Source of the DNA: G020354785 sp964461435
GTDB taxonomy: Bacteria; Bacteroidota; Bacteroidia; Bacteroidales; UBA10428
Direction: 5' to 3'
DNA length: 64,000 nt
Assembly: GCA_964461435.1 (NCBI GenBank)
Contig: CAYWUI010000009.1
Span: forward strand, 1 to 64,000
Shown here: positions 1 through 8,632 of the stretch, piece by piece
Numbering within the stretch: position 1 is the stretch's first letter
How the letters are laid out: each line of letters starts with the position of its first letter
Notes under the pieces: model-generated
The model's input: the letters and a program-made list of their open reading frames with translations, nothing else
What the model was told of the DNA's origin: nothing
Database searches by the model: none
Program-made: the position numbers and the translations under genes

Positions 1-94
1 GGGACAGCGCCCATATTTATCGAAGATAAAAGAAGAAAAATCTGCCCAATCCGATGCATAGAATTTTCTTGTTACAAAATATGGGCGCTGTCCC
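1..94. repeat. Long inverted repeat of a dispersed palindromic family (copy 1)
   Basis: Bases 1-18 read GGGACAGCGCCCATATTT and bases 77-94 are their exact reverse complement, so this is an 18-bp perfect inverted repeat around a 58-base spacer. The same arm recurs at 11854-11871. A perfect long arm shared by two distant loci points to a mobile palindromic (REP or MITE-like) family. REP families of this kind are often moved by Y1 REP-associated transposases, but none is present in this window. The element begins at the first base of the window and may extend upstream. Confidence 0.8.
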
Positions 95-126
95 TAATTT
101 TAATTAAATTTGAATAGTAAAAAAAT

Positions 127-163
127 AGGGGCGCTGTCCCCATTTATTACTGCGCTGTCCCTC
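127..163. repeat. Two partial copies of the palindromic repeat core
   Basis: The core GGCGCTGTCCC occurs at 130-140, and a shorter GCGCTGTCCCT follows at 152-162, both in the orientation of the right arm of the preceding inverted repeat. They sit directly upstream of the tRNA. They look like decayed or clustered family members, as is common for REP arrays. No coding function is visible. Confidence 0.65.
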
Positions 164-169
164 TCACAA

Positions 170-242
170 GCGGTAGTAGCTCAGCCGGTAGAGCGTGAGC
201 TTCCCAAGCTCAAGGTCGCGGGTTCGAACCCCGTTTACCGCT
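170..242 (+). tRNA. tRNA-Gly (CCC)
   Basis: A full cloverleaf of 73 bases can be drawn. The acceptor arm is GCGGTAG paired with TTACCGC, the D arm is GCTC/GAGC, and the anticodon stem TGAGC/GCTCA encloses the loop TTCCCAA, giving anticodon CCC. The T arm is GCGGG-TTCGAAC-CCCGT. The discriminator base is T, as expected for bacterial tRNA-Gly. The 3' CCA is not encoded. It stands alone directly after the palindromic repeats. Confidence 0.93.
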
Positions 243-311
243 CGAAACAACAAAAGATCAGCATGCGCCAAAGAATGCTCACTTGGCCGCTAGCTTTCAG
301 ACTTATTAATA

Positions 312-545
312 TTATTTTTTAGTCCGGAAAAGTCCGTTTACAATTGTAAATAGTGCGCTGCCGACTGCCAGGATGGCAAAGGATATGAGGAGCTGCCAGA
401 AAATTCCGGGATCAAGAACCTGCCATACCCTCAGGTTACTTATCACTACAGCCAGAACAATGCAGGATATGATTATATAAAAAGATATCGCTTTTACTCG
501 TTTATGGTTAAAATAACCCTTCTTTTTCTTTTTGCTTTTTTTCAT
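312..545 (-). CDS. Small two-TM membrane protein of unknown function
   Basis: A 77-residue product from the ATG at 545. An in-frame ATG 26 codons upstream would add a poorly supported N-terminus. The protein has a very lysine-rich start (KKSKKKKKG) and two hydrophobic segments (about residues 19-37 and 45-68), so it is probably an inner-membrane protein with a cytoplasmic positive N-terminus. It is divergent from cinA. I do not recognise a family; the assignment as a gene rests on codon pattern and membrane topology. Confidence 0.6.
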   Translation of the reverse strand: MKKSKKKKKGYFNHKRVKAISFYIIISCIVLAVVISNLRVWQVLDPGIFWQLLISFAILAVGSALFTIVNGLFRTKK

Positions 546-616
546 AGTGACTATATTAGGCTTTATTAAAATGCAGTGTTGTTTACTCAAATATATAATA
601 AATATATTACAAAAAC

Positions 617-1858
617 ATGACATCTGAAATTATTACCATAGGGGATGAAATAACCATAGGCCAGGTTGTTGACACTAACTCGGCATTTATCGCAACCCAG
701 TTGAACGAGGCTGGTATTGAAGTCATAAAAATCACATCCGTGCCAGACAGAAAAGAAAGCATTATTGACGCTTTGAATATTGCCAGGGAGAAGGCAGACC
801 TGGTAATTATGACGGGCGGACTGGGACCCACGGGAGATGATATCACAAAAGATACCCTTGCTGAATATTTCAATTCCACGCTTGTCCTGAATAAGGATGT
901 GCTTGATCATATAAAAAAACTTCTTTCTCACCTCTCCGTGAATATCAGCGAAAGAAATGCAAAACAGGCCGAGCTGCCGGACAATTGTAAGATCATAGTA
1001 AATAATTTCGGGTCGGCATCGGGAATGTGGTTCGAAGAACAGGAAAAAATATTTGTCTCACTGCCCGGAGTATCATACGAAATGAAAGCCATGATCACAA
1101 ATGATATAATACCCTCGCTTAAGAAAAGGTTCAAACTTCCGGTCATTATCCATAAAACAATTCTTACAAGCGGTGTGGCCGAGTCAGTGATGGCAGATAT
1201 GCTGGAAGACTGGGAAAGTAAATTGCCATCTTCACTGAAACTTGCTTATTTGCCTTCACCGGGCATTTTAAGGCTGCGTATAAGCGGAACCGGCAGCAGC
1301 AGGGATAAACTCCAAAAAGACATAGATCTTCAGTCAGACAAGCTTAATGCGCTTATAGCTGACTATATCTTTGGCTATGATGATGACAAAATTGAGGAGA
1401 TAACCGGCAGCCTGCTTGCAAAGCAGAACCATACAGTGGCAGTTGCCGAAAGCTGCACGGGAGGCAAAATATCCGGACTTATAACCTCGGTGCCCGGCAG
1501 CTCTCAGTATTTTAAAGGATCTGTAATAGCCTATTCCAATGAAATAAAAATTAAAATACTGGGAGTAAGCGAAAATACCCTTAACAAATACGGGGCAGTC
1601 AGTGAAGAGGCCGTCAAAGCCATGGCCCTGAATATCATGAATATATATAATACTGATTATGCTGTTGCAACATCAGGAATAGCCGGCCCCTCCGGGGGTA
1701 CCCGCACAAAGCCCGTCGGTACGACCTGGATATGTGTTGCCTCATCAAAAGAAGCAGTTGCCATGAAGTATAATTTTGGCAGGGACAGGGGAAGAAACAT
1801 ACTGAAAGCATCAATAACAGCCCTTGGTATGCTGAGAAAACTCATTATAAATAATTAA
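617..1858 (+). CDS. cinA: CinA-family protein (COG1058 domain plus nicotinamide-nucleotide amidase domain)
   Basis: 413 residues, the usual length for a full two-domain CinA. Residues 1-170 form the MoCF-like (COG1058) domain with the GGLGPTGDD motif at 67-75. Residues about 255-410 form the CinA C-terminal amidase domain, with ESCTGG at 278-283 and a later SGIAGPSGG motif. Known members hydrolyse pyridine nucleotide by-products (NMN deamidation, ADP-ribose pyrophosphatase). It precedes rpmB-rpmG-DUF4295-ftsY-rimO, an order I recall as common in Bacteroidota. The ATG at 617 gives a standard N-terminus (TSEIITIGDE). Confidence 0.95.
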   Translation: MTSEIITIGDEITIGQVVDTNSAFIATQLNEAGIEVIKITSVPDRKESIIDALNIAREKADLVIMTGGLGPTGDDITKDTLAEYFNSTLVLNKDVLDHIKKLLSHLSVNISERNAKQAELPDNCKIIVNNFGSASGMWFEEQEKIFVSLPGVSYEMKAMITNDIIPSLKKRFKLPVIIHKTILTSGVAESVMADMLEDWESKLPSSLKLAYLPSPGILRLRISGTGSSRDKLQKDIDLQSDKLNALIADYIFGYDDDKIEEITGSLLAKQNHTVAVAESCTGGKISGLITSVPGSSQYFKGSVIAYSNEIKIKILGVSENTLNKYGAVSEEAVKAMALNIMNIYNTDYAVATSGIAGPSGGTRTKPVGTTWICVASSKEAVAMKYNFGRDRGRNILKASITALGMLRKLIINN

Positions 1859-1867
1859 TAAAATAAA

Positions 1868-1899
1868 TTTGAAAATTTGAATAAAATTAACGTACTTTG
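1868..1899 (+). promoter_or_regulatory. Probable promoter of rpmB-rpmG-DUF4295
   Basis: TTTG at 1868-1871 and GTACTTTG at 1892-1899 are separated like the Bacteroidota -33 (TTTG) and -7 (TAnnTTTG) elements. The -7 element deviates at its first two bases. It lies 36 bases upstream of the rpmB ATG. Confidence 0.4.
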
Positions 1900-1935
1900 C
1901 GAACTGATTTTTGAGAAATGATAAAAATATAGAAA

Positions 1936-2178
1936 ATGTCGAGAGTTTGTCAGATAACGGGTAAAAGGTCAATGGTCGGGAACAATGTTTCCCACTCAAA
2001 TAAAAAGACAAAAAGAAAATTCAATCCAAATCTTTTTGACAGGAGATTTTATTTACAGGAAGAAGACCGGTGGGTAAAGCTGAGAATATCAGCAGCCGGG
2101 ATAAGACTGATAAATAAAAAAGGACTGAAAAAGGCGCTGGAAGAGGCTAAAAAGAACGGATTTATAAGTAAATACTAG
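1936..2178 (+). CDS. rpmB: 50S ribosomal protein L28
   Basis: 80 residues, standard length. It begins MSRVCQITGKR and contains the conserved SMVGNNVSHSNKKTKR stretch, both typical of L28. It is a component of the large subunit near the L1 stalk base. It is the first gene of a tight operon; rpmG follows 14 bases after its stop. No zinc-ribbon cysteine set is visible apart from one N-terminal Cys. Confidence 0.97.
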   Translation: MSRVCQITGKRSMVGNNVSHSNKKTKRKFNPNLFDRRFYLQEEDRWVKLRISAAGIRLINKKGLKKALEEAKKNGFISKY

Positions 2179-2192
2179 AATAATTATTAGCT

Positions 2193-2375
2193 ATGGCAAA
2201 AAAAGGAAACAGGGTACAGGTAATACTTGAATGCACCGAGCATAAGAAAAGCGGATTGCCGGGAACGTCAAGATATATTACAACCAAGAACAGGAAAAAT
2301 GATCCTGAAAGGCTGGAATTGAAGAAATATAATCCTATCCTTAAAAAAGTCACAATTCATAAAGAAATTAAATAA
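2193..2375 (+). CDS. rpmG: 50S ribosomal protein L33
   Basis: 60 residues with the L33 pattern: MAKKGNRVQVILECTEH, then the TSRYITTKNRKNDPERLELKKYNP core. Only one cysteine is present (Cys14), so this is a zinc-independent (C-minus) form without the two CxxC pairs. It sits between rpmB and the DUF4295 gene and is certainly co-transcribed with them. Confidence 0.97.
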   Translation: MAKKGNRVQVILECTEHKKSGLPGTSRYITTKNRKNDPERLELKKYNPILKKVTIHKEIK

Positions 2376-2383
2376 ACCGGATA

Positions 2384-2539
2384 ATGGCAAAGAAAGTAGT
2401 ATCAACATTACGGACAGGCATAGGCAGGAATTTCACAAAATGTATCAAAATGGTGAAAAATGAAAAAACAGGTTCCTATTCCTTCAAGGAAGAGATAGTA
2501 AATAACGAGCATATTAAGGATTTCTTCGCACAGAATTAA
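2384..2539 (+). CDS. DUF4295 family small protein
   Basis: 51 residues, start MAKKVVSTLR, end DFFAQN. It matches the Bacteroidota-specific DUF4295 family, which I recall lying directly after rpmG; conserved features are the basic N-terminus, the KMVKNEKTGSYSFKEEIV stretch and a terminal Asp-Phe-Phe. Function is unknown; the location and basic charge suggest a ribosome-associated role (inference). The start lies 8 bases after the rpmG stop. Confidence 0.9.
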   Translation: MAKKVVSTLRTGIGRNFTKCIKMVKNEKTGSYSFKEEIVNNEHIKDFFAQN

Positions 2540-2565
2540 TATACCGGTCCGTATTATACTGTTGT

Positions 2566-2598
2566 AAGCTTTCTTTGTTATAAGAAGGCTTTTTTTTT
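2566..2598 (+). terminator. Rho-independent terminator after the rpmB operon
   Basis: Stem AAGCTTTCTT (2566-2575) pairs with AAGAAGGCTT (2582-2591), with one G-T pair, around a 6-base loop and followed by a run of T. It ends the ribosomal-protein operon before ftsY. Confidence 0.8.
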
Positions 2599-2620
2599 AT
2601 ATACCGGAAATAATACGCAG

Positions 2621-3574
2621 ATGGCAGCACTTAATATTTTTTCAAAATCAGGGAAGGAAGAACTGAACAGGGGCCTCGAGAAGACCAAGGAGAGTGTATT
2701 CAGGAAACTGTCCAGGGCTGTCATAGGTAAATCCGCCGTTGATGACGAGGTGCTGGATAAACTTGAAGAGGTGCTTGTTACTTCCGATGTCGGCGTTGAC
2801 ACTACACTTAAAATCATTGAACGTATAGAGCAGAGGGTTTCCAGGGACAAGTACCTGGGAACGGCCGAGCTGAACGTTATCCTCAGGGAAGAAATAGCCG
2901 GACTGCTGGAAGAGAATACAACAGGTGAGTTTAATGATTTCACATCAGACCTGGGCCATAAACCTTATGTTATCATGGTTGTGGGCGTGAATGGGGTAGG
3001 AAAAACCACCACTATAGGCAAGCTTGCATACCATTTCAGGAAGGCCGGCAAGTCCGTTCTTATTGGTGCGGCAGATACATTCAGGGCCGCAGCAATAGAC
3101 CAGCTTACAATATGGGCGGAAAGAGCAGGAGTGCCTCTTGTCAAACAAAGAATGAATTCCGACCCCGCCTCGGTGGCTTATGATACTATCTCATCGGCCA
3201 TGGCAAATAATGTTGATGTCGTGATAATAGATACCGCCGGAAGGCTGCATAACCGCATAAACCTCATGAATGAGCTGTCCAAGATAAAAAGGGTAATGCA
3301 GAAAATAATACCGGCTTCACCGCACGAAGTGCTCCTTATACTTGACGGGTCAACCGGACAAAATGCGTTTGAACAGGCCAGGCAATTTACAAACACAATA
3401 CAGGTTAACGCCCTTGCAATAACAAAACTGGATGGCACGGCAAAAGGGGGCGTTATAATCGGCATATCGGACCAGTTTAAGGTTCCTGTTAAATACATAG
3501 GCATAGGAGAAAAACTTGAAGACCTGCAAGTATTTGATAAACATGAATTTGTAGATTCCCTTTTCACCAGATAA
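2621..3574 (+). CDS. ftsY: Signal recognition particle receptor FtsY
   Basis: 317 residues: a short form with no acidic A domain, as usual in this phylum. N domain about 20-105, G domain from 115. GTPase motifs seen: G122VNGVGKTT, DTFRAAA at about 152-158, DTAGR at 204-208, and TKLDGTAKGG near 270. FtsY docks SRP-bound ribosomes at the inner membrane. rimO follows in the same reading frame after the TAA stop. Confidence 0.97.
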   Translation: MAALNIFSKSGKEELNRGLEKTKESVFRKLSRAVIGKSAVDDEVLDKLEEVLVTSDVGVDTTLKIIERIEQRVSRDKYLGTAELNVILREEIAGLLEENTTGEFNDFTSDLGHKPYVIMVVGVNGVGKTTTIGKLAYHFRKAGKSVLIGAADTFRAAAIDQLTIWAERAGVPLVKQRMNSDPASVAYDTISSAMANNVDVVIIDTAGRLHNRINLMNELSKIKRVMQKIIPASPHEVLLILDGSTGQNAFEQARQFTNTIQVNALAITKLDGTAKGGVIIGISDQFKVPVKYIGIGEKLEDLQVFDKHEFVDSLFTR

Positions 3575-3583
3575 TTTAAGATT

Positions 3584-4885
3584 ATTAAAAAAAAACATAC
3601 TGTCAATATTGTTACCCTTGGATGCTCAAAGAATGTCGTTGACTCGGAATTCCTGATGAAGCAGCTTGAGGCAAATGACATCCGTACAATTCATGATGCC
3701 TGTCCGGATAAAGCAAAAACAGTGATCATTAATACATGCGGGTTTATAAAAGATGCAAAACAGGAGTCTATTGATACTATATTGCAGTTCGTTAAGGCCA
3801 AACAGGAAGGACAAATAAGCCGGTTATATGTAATGGGTTGTTTATCTGAGAAATATAAGGATGAACTTAAAGCAGATATTAAAGGTGTGGATAAGTATTT
3901 CGGGACGGATGAAATTAACTCCATACTCGGTACAATAGGTGCCGGCTATAAAAAAGAACTCGCAGGGGAACGGCTGTTGACAACTCCATCGCATTATGCA
4001 TATTTTAAAATCTCCGAGGGATGCGACCGTGCATGCTCATTTTGTGCTATCCCTTTCATGAGGGGCAAACACAAGTCCAGGCCAATAGAAGCCCTTGTCG
4101 CGGAAGCAGAATCACTGTCTGCAAAGGGAGTGAAAGAACTTATACTCATCGCCCAGGACCTTACATACTACGGTATTGACCTTTACGGCAAACAAAGACT
4201 GGCCGGCCTGCTGAAATATCTTTCTGATATCAGGGGCATCGAATGGATAAGGTTGCATTATGCCTACCCCGCAAATTTTCCCAAAGATGTTATAAGTGTA
4301 ATCAAGGAAAGGGAAAACATATGCAGGTACCTCGATATCCCTTTCCAGCACATAAATGACCACATACTTAAAGATATGAAGCGCGGGGTGAACAGGAAGC
4401 AGATATATGAACTTATAGATTACATCCGGACTGAAATTCCAGGCATCGCACTTAGAACAACCCTCATGACGGGTTTTCCCGGGGAAGGGAAAAAGGAGTT
4501 TGAGGAGCTCAGGGAATTCGTCGTTAAAACAAAATTTGACAGACTGGGTGTTTTTACGTACTCCGAAGAAGACGATACATGGTCAGCAATAAATCTTGAA
4601 GATACTGTACCTGAATATGTAAAAAAGCAACGTGCAGATATAATTATGGAAGAACAAATGAATATTTCTAAAGTATTAAATAATAGCAAGATAGGAATGT
4701 TAATTAAAGTAATAGTTGATAGGAGGGAAGGGGACTATTATATATGCAGATCTGAATTCGATTCCCCTGAAGTTGACGATGAAATTCTTGTCCGGGGAAA
4801 AGAAAAGAAACCGGAACCGGGAGAATTTTGTATAGCCAGAATATATGCTGCCGATGAGTATGATCTGTACGGGGAAATCAAATAA
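3584..4885 (+). CDS. rimO: Ribosomal protein S12 methylthiotransferase RimO, apparent AUU start
   Basis: Radical-SAM enzyme that adds a methylthio group to an aspartate of S12. The first ATG (3656) would remove the conserved TLGCSKN motif with the first cluster-binding cysteine. The frame is open upstream to the ftsY stop at 3572-3574, and the only start-like codons there are ATT at 3581 and 3584. Starting at 3584 gives 433 residues, a normal length. UPF0004 cysteines are Cys14, Cys52 and Cys86; the radical-SAM motif CDRACSFC is at 147-154; a TRAM domain follows. The AUU start could be real or reflect an altered base. The gene is 9 bases after ftsY and in the same frame. Confidence 0.9.
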   Translation: MKKKHTVNIVTLGCSKNVVDSEFLMKQLEANDIRTIHDACPDKAKTVIINTCGFIKDAKQESIDTILQFVKAKQEGQISRLYVMGCLSEKYKDELKADIKGVDKYFGTDEINSILGTIGAGYKKELAGERLLTTPSHYAYFKISEGCDRACSFCAIPFMRGKHKSRPIEALVAEAESLSAKGVKELILIAQDLTYYGIDLYGKQRLAGLLKYLSDIRGIEWIRLHYAYPANFPKDVISVIKERENICRYLDIPFQHINDHILKDMKRGVNRKQIYELIDYIRTEIPGIALRTTLMTGFPGEGKKEFEELREFVVKTKFDRLGVFTYSEEDDTWSAINLEDTVPEYVKKQRADIIMEEQMNISKVLNNSKIGMLIKVIVDRREGDYYICRSEFDSPEVDDEILVRGKEKKPEPGEFCIARIYAADEYDLYGEIK

Positions 4886-4977
4886 ATTGTGCATAAATTG
4901 TAAAAATTACTTATTTTTATTATGCATAACATCAGATATTAAATCTTCCGCAACAAAAACATTATAAAACTACTTAT

Positions 4978-6354
4978 ATGAAACTACTAACATGCATTTT
5001 AATTTTGGTATTTACATGGTTTAATTCTTTCGCACAGGATAAAAACCTTGTTCTTAACCCGGGATTCGAAGAATATAAAGTCTGTCCCGATTCCCACAAT
5101 CCCGAAAACCAGTCGCATGAAGTCATTCCCGGCTGGACATACCCTACATTCGCAGCACCCGATTATTTCAACAGGTGCAGCCCCCACGACGCAGGAGTAC
5201 CCGTTAATTTTGCCGGAACAAGCGAGCCCAATACAGGCGACGGGTATGTGGGTGCCATACTTAGCGGGACCTTTGAAGGCCGGAGGGAATATTTACAGGG
5301 AGAATTGAAAAAGCCTATGGAAGCAGGGAAAAAATACTGCGTCAGGTTCTATTACAGGCTTGCTTCAGGTTCCCGTTTTGCAGTGGACCAGCTGAGTGTC
5401 TGCTTTGCCAAAGATAAGATACTTAAAGACGGTGTTGTGGCCCTGGGAGTTAAGCCCCAGCTGAATAATATAGACGGACTGTTCCTCGATGATGTGGAGG
5501 ACTGGGAGCAGATATGCTATGTATATACGGCAGAAGGAAATGAGAAACATTTTATTATAGGCAACTTTAAGAACTATGACAATACAAACTACGTGGTGAC
5601 GGACAAGAACATCGTTAACCAGCGTAACAAGGCATATGCCTATTATTATTTTGATGATGTTGACATAAGTCCCCTGGACAACTGCCAGGATTGTCCCTGC
5701 GTGCAACATGACTTTGAAACAAGGATCGTCGATACATCCTACACGGGAGGCCGTGATCCGGTAACCGGACAGGTAAAGCGCATAGTTAATGACGGGTATA
5801 TTAAAATAGGGATACTAGGCGGTACTCCCCCCTATAAAGTGACATGGAGCAATAAAAGCACGGGCGCGGAATTGAGGAATTTGCCGGGAGGAAAATACAC
5901 GTATGTGGCATCGGATGACAACAATTGCCTGTCCACAGGAACCGTCACTTTTGTGGAACCCCGCATAGTGAAGGATGAGTTTGTAGAGGGACTGAAAAAC
6001 ATTGAAGAGGGTTCGGCTATCGTTCTTGAAAATATATTCTTTGAGTTCAACAAAACGGAACTGTTGCCCGAATCATATATTGAGCTTAACAAAATAGCTG
6101 ACTTTATGATCGAGAATAATATTAACCGCATTGAGATATCGGGACACACCGACAGCGAGGGTTCCGATGCCTATAACCAGAAACTGTCCGAAGGCAGGGC
6201 AAAGGCCGTAGTGGACTACCTGGTAAGCAGGGGCGTACACCCCGTCAGCATGGAAGCGGTAGGATACGGAAAGACAAGGCCCATTGACACCAACCTCACC
6301 GGGGAAGGCCGGGCCAAAAACAGGAGGGTCGAATTCATGCTGGTCAAAAGATAA
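4978..6354 (+). CDS. Secreted OmpA-family outer-membrane protein with SprB-like repeat
   Basis: 458 residues. Signal peptide 1-20 (ending FAQ). Residues about 21-235 form a carbohydrate-binding-like region that starts NLVLNPGFEEY. A cysteine cluster CQDCPC follows, then one SprB-type repeat (about 280-325; GGTPPYKVTWS, LPGGKYTY). Residues about 345-458 are an OmpA C-terminal peptidoglycan-binding domain with SGHTDSEGSDAYNQKLSEGR. It probably links the outer membrane to peptidoglycan. It is followed 42 bases later by another secreted protein, probably in the same operon. Confidence 0.88.
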   Translation: MKLLTCILILVFTWFNSFAQDKNLVLNPGFEEYKVCPDSHNPENQSHEVIPGWTYPTFAAPDYFNRCSPHDAGVPVNFAGTSEPNTGDGYVGAILSGTFEGRREYLQGELKKPMEAGKKYCVRFYYRLASGSRFAVDQLSVCFAKDKILKDGVVALGVKPQLNNIDGLFLDDVEDWEQICYVYTAEGNEKHFIIGNFKNYDNTNYVVTDKNIVNQRNKAYAYYYFDDVDISPLDNCQDCPCVQHDFETRIVDTSYTGGRDPVTGQVKRIVNDGYIKIGILGGTPPYKVTWSNKSTGAELRNLPGGKYTYVASDDNNCLSTGTVTFVEPRIVKDEFVEGLKNIEEGSAIVLENIFFEFNKTELLPESYIELNKIADFMIENNINRIEISGHTDSEGSDAYNQKLSEGRAKAVVDYLVSRGVHPVSMEAVGYGKTRPIDTNLTGEGRAKNRRVEFMLVKR

Positions 6355-6396
6355 CCTTATTTTATACGTTTAAAACCTAACAATGAATATAAAATT

Positions 6397-8361
6397 ATGA
6401 AAAAGCTATTACTGATCTTCCAGGTTCTCCTGGTATCATTCTGGGTTAACGGACAGGATGTTAAAAAGGGGTTTAAGCATCTTGAAAAGCCCGACTATGT
6501 TAAGGCAGAAGAAGCATTTAGCAAAGAAGCAATAGTATATAAAGATAATCCCGCGGTAAATTTCGGGCTGGCCCTGGTCTATGGAGATAAGGAATCGCCG
6601 TATTATGATTTGATCAAAGCATGGTCGTGTGTAAGAATTACTATAAAAAATCTTGCTAACCTCACCACGGAAGAAACGGAAACCATAGGTGAGTACTTTA
6701 CCAATACCGAAGAGAGAAAAAGCAGCAGGGCTGTGGATAAGAAAATCGAACATGCCGCTGATGCCCTTGAAGCGGAACTCATAAGATATATAAGGGAAGA
6801 AAATAACCTTGAACTGGCCTACGAGATAATAAATAAGTTTCCCGACTACAGGCATTATAATAATGTTGTCCATCTCAGGAACCAGCTTGAATTCAGGAAA
6901 TATGAGAAGCAGAACACTCTTGCAGGCTACCTCGAATTTATCAGCATGTTTCCCGATGCCGCCCAGGTTGGAAAGGCCAAAAAGTATATAGATATGCTGG
7001 CCTTCGAAGAGGTAAAAAGGACCAACACTGTTGAAGCCTATGAAGACTATATGAAAAAATACCCTAATTCCGCCGAGTACAGTGCCGCCGTGAAGGGCCG
7101 CAACGCCGCAGCTTTTGCAAGGACCAAAAGATTAAACACCCTTAAAGCCTATGAGGATTTTATAAACAACTATCCTGAAGCACTGGAGATCGCCGGGGCC
7201 AAAATACTGCAAAAACAGCTTCTCTACGAACAGGCCAAAAGAATACAAACCCTCGAAGCATACAACGAGTTCATTAAGAAATATCCTGAAGGTAACCAGT
7301 ATATCGATATCTTTAATCTTAAATCACTGGACCTTGGAATGAAATTCCTGGGTAAGAACAACCTGGAATGGACCAACATATTATGGGCAAGAAGTTTTGA
7401 CAATAACAGGAACAATGAAACTAGCGGCAGCCTTGCCGTGACATCGGATAATAATTATGTTATAGCCACAACGACATTGCAGGAAGACAGCCTTTATAAC
7501 GACGCCTGGATAATTAAAGTGAGCCAGGACGGGAAAATGATATGGAACAAAATGATAGGCAGCAGGTTTGAAGATAATATCCTGAGAGTGGCCGTAAATT
7601 CAAAGAATGATATTATTTCTGCCGGATACACTTATTTGAGCGCCGATTCCGCCTCCAGGGAAGTATGGGCCTTTAAAATTGACCCTGAAGGGAAGAAAAT
7701 ATGGAACAGGAGCCTGGGCAAATGGGAAATTACTTCACTGCTTGTAAATAACAATAACGAGATTTTTATTGGCGGCTATATAAATAATGATTCTGTGAAT
7801 CATTACTCCCTTATGGTTATAAACGACGAAGGCCGGAAGCTATGGAAAAGAACTTACACGGGAACAGGAGAGGTAAATTCACTTGCCCTGACCCCCGACA
7901 ACAATATTGTTATGGCAGGAAACAATTGGGCAGTAAAAATGACCAGCAGGGGGTATTTGCTGTGGGAAGCGGTTTTCGACCCTGCAGACAGCATCACCGG
8001 CGCTGCAGCAGCAAATACCGGCGATGTGTATTTTGCAGGTATAAGAAACTCGGAAAATCCTGTTTTATATAAATATTCGGCCAGCGGCTACAGGGAATGG
8101 GCCAGGGAATATGAGAGCTTCTCCGATGTTGAGAACATGACAGGTATTATTTGTTACGGGGACAGGATATTTGTTTCAGGAAACACCGTGCTCCAGTCAT
8201 TTATACAGGCATTCAATTCAGCCGGCAACCTTATGTCCATCAAGCCTTTGCCCCACGGCCTTGTAATAACGGATATGACTACGGATAAAAACGGAAACCT
8301 TTTAATAGAGGTGCTGACAAAGGATATTCTTGTGATAAAGAATTCAGGAGTTAATCTTTAG
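6397..8361 (+). CDS. Secreted TPR-like repeat plus beta-propeller protein
   Basis: 654 residues with a signal peptide (1-20, ending VNGQ). Residues about 20-150 resemble TPR helices. Residues about 165-310 hold at least four imperfect 36-38-residue repeats of the form T-x-x-AYxxFxxxYPxA. From about 325 to the end, repeated blades such as GKMIWNKMIGS, GKKIWNRSLGK and GRKLWKRTYTG indicate a PQQ/WD-type beta-propeller. No enzyme residues are recognised. A periplasmic or surface scaffold role is an inference. Its 3' end overlaps a candidate small gene on the other strand by 11 bases. Confidence 0.8.
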   Translation: MKKLLLIFQVLLVSFWVNGQDVKKGFKHLEKPDYVKAEEAFSKEAIVYKDNPAVNFGLALVYGDKESPYYDLIKAWSCVRITIKNLANLTTEETETIGEYFTNTEERKSSRAVDKKIEHAADALEAELIRYIREENNLELAYEIINKFPDYRHYNNVVHLRNQLEFRKYEKQNTLAGYLEFISMFPDAAQVGKAKKYIDMLAFEEVKRTNTVEAYEDYMKKYPNSAEYSAAVKGRNAAAFARTKRLNTLKAYEDFINNYPEALEIAGAKILQKQLLYEQAKRIQTLEAYNEFIKKYPEGNQYIDIFNLKSLDLGMKFLGKNNLEWTNILWARSFDNNRNNETSGSLAVTSDNNYVIATTTLQEDSLYNDAWIIKVSQDGKMIWNKMIGSRFEDNILRVAVNSKNDIISAGYTYLSADSASREVWAFKIDPEGKKIWNRSLGKWEITSLLVNNNNEIFIGGYINNDSVNHYSLMVINDEGRKLWKRTYTGTGEVNSLALTPDNNIVMAGNNWAVKMTSRGYLLWEAVFDPADSITGAAAANTGDVYFAGIRNSENPVLYKYSASGYREWAREYESFSDVENMTGIICYGDRIFVSGNTVLQSFIQAFNSAGNLMSIKPLPHGLVITDMTTDKNGNLLIEVLTKDILVIKNSGVNL

Positions 8362-8500
8362 ATTTGTCTCCCCGTGGTTTTGGAATTAGTGAACCGTCTT
8401 CTCTTTCAATATACTCGGGAGCATTGTGAATGATTATAATAAAAACTATAAAAGAGATGATAAAAAAATATAATATGCCAAAAAGTAGTAATTTTGACAC
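8351..8500 (-). CDS. Candidate 49-residue single-TM protein (GTG start)
   Basis: Read on the minus strand from GTG at 8500 to TAA at 8351. The product has one long hydrophobic helix (about residues 3-24) followed by a polar proline-rich tail that begins NAPEYIERED and ends DKSKD. The composition switches from hydrophobic to charged exactly as in small inner-membrane proteins. It overlaps the end of the convergent upstream gene by 11 bases. I recognise no family. An ATT or CTG start a few codons upstream is also possible. Confidence 0.45.
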   Translation of the reverse strand: MSKLLLFGILYFFIISFIVFIIIIHNAPEYIEREDGSLIPKPRGDKSKD

Positions 8501-8632
8501 CAGATCAATTTTTTTACTATTTGCGCTAACAATATTACAATATTAATTTTCGTTTTACAACAGTTTGTTCAATTTTGATCTTATTTTTAAATATATTCAT
8601 TAACACTATTGTACTATAAGGGTCTGCCTGCT

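Noticed and set aside
110..322. 70-codon plus-strand frame across the tRNA-Gly
   Set aside because: It runs through the tRNA gene and palindromic repeats and has no protein-like composition.
3886..3894. TGTGGATAA, reverse complement of a DnaA box, in rimO
   Set aside because: Single copy in a coding region (Val-Asp-Lys codons); no cluster. A similar match near 6732 in the propeller gene has the same explanation.
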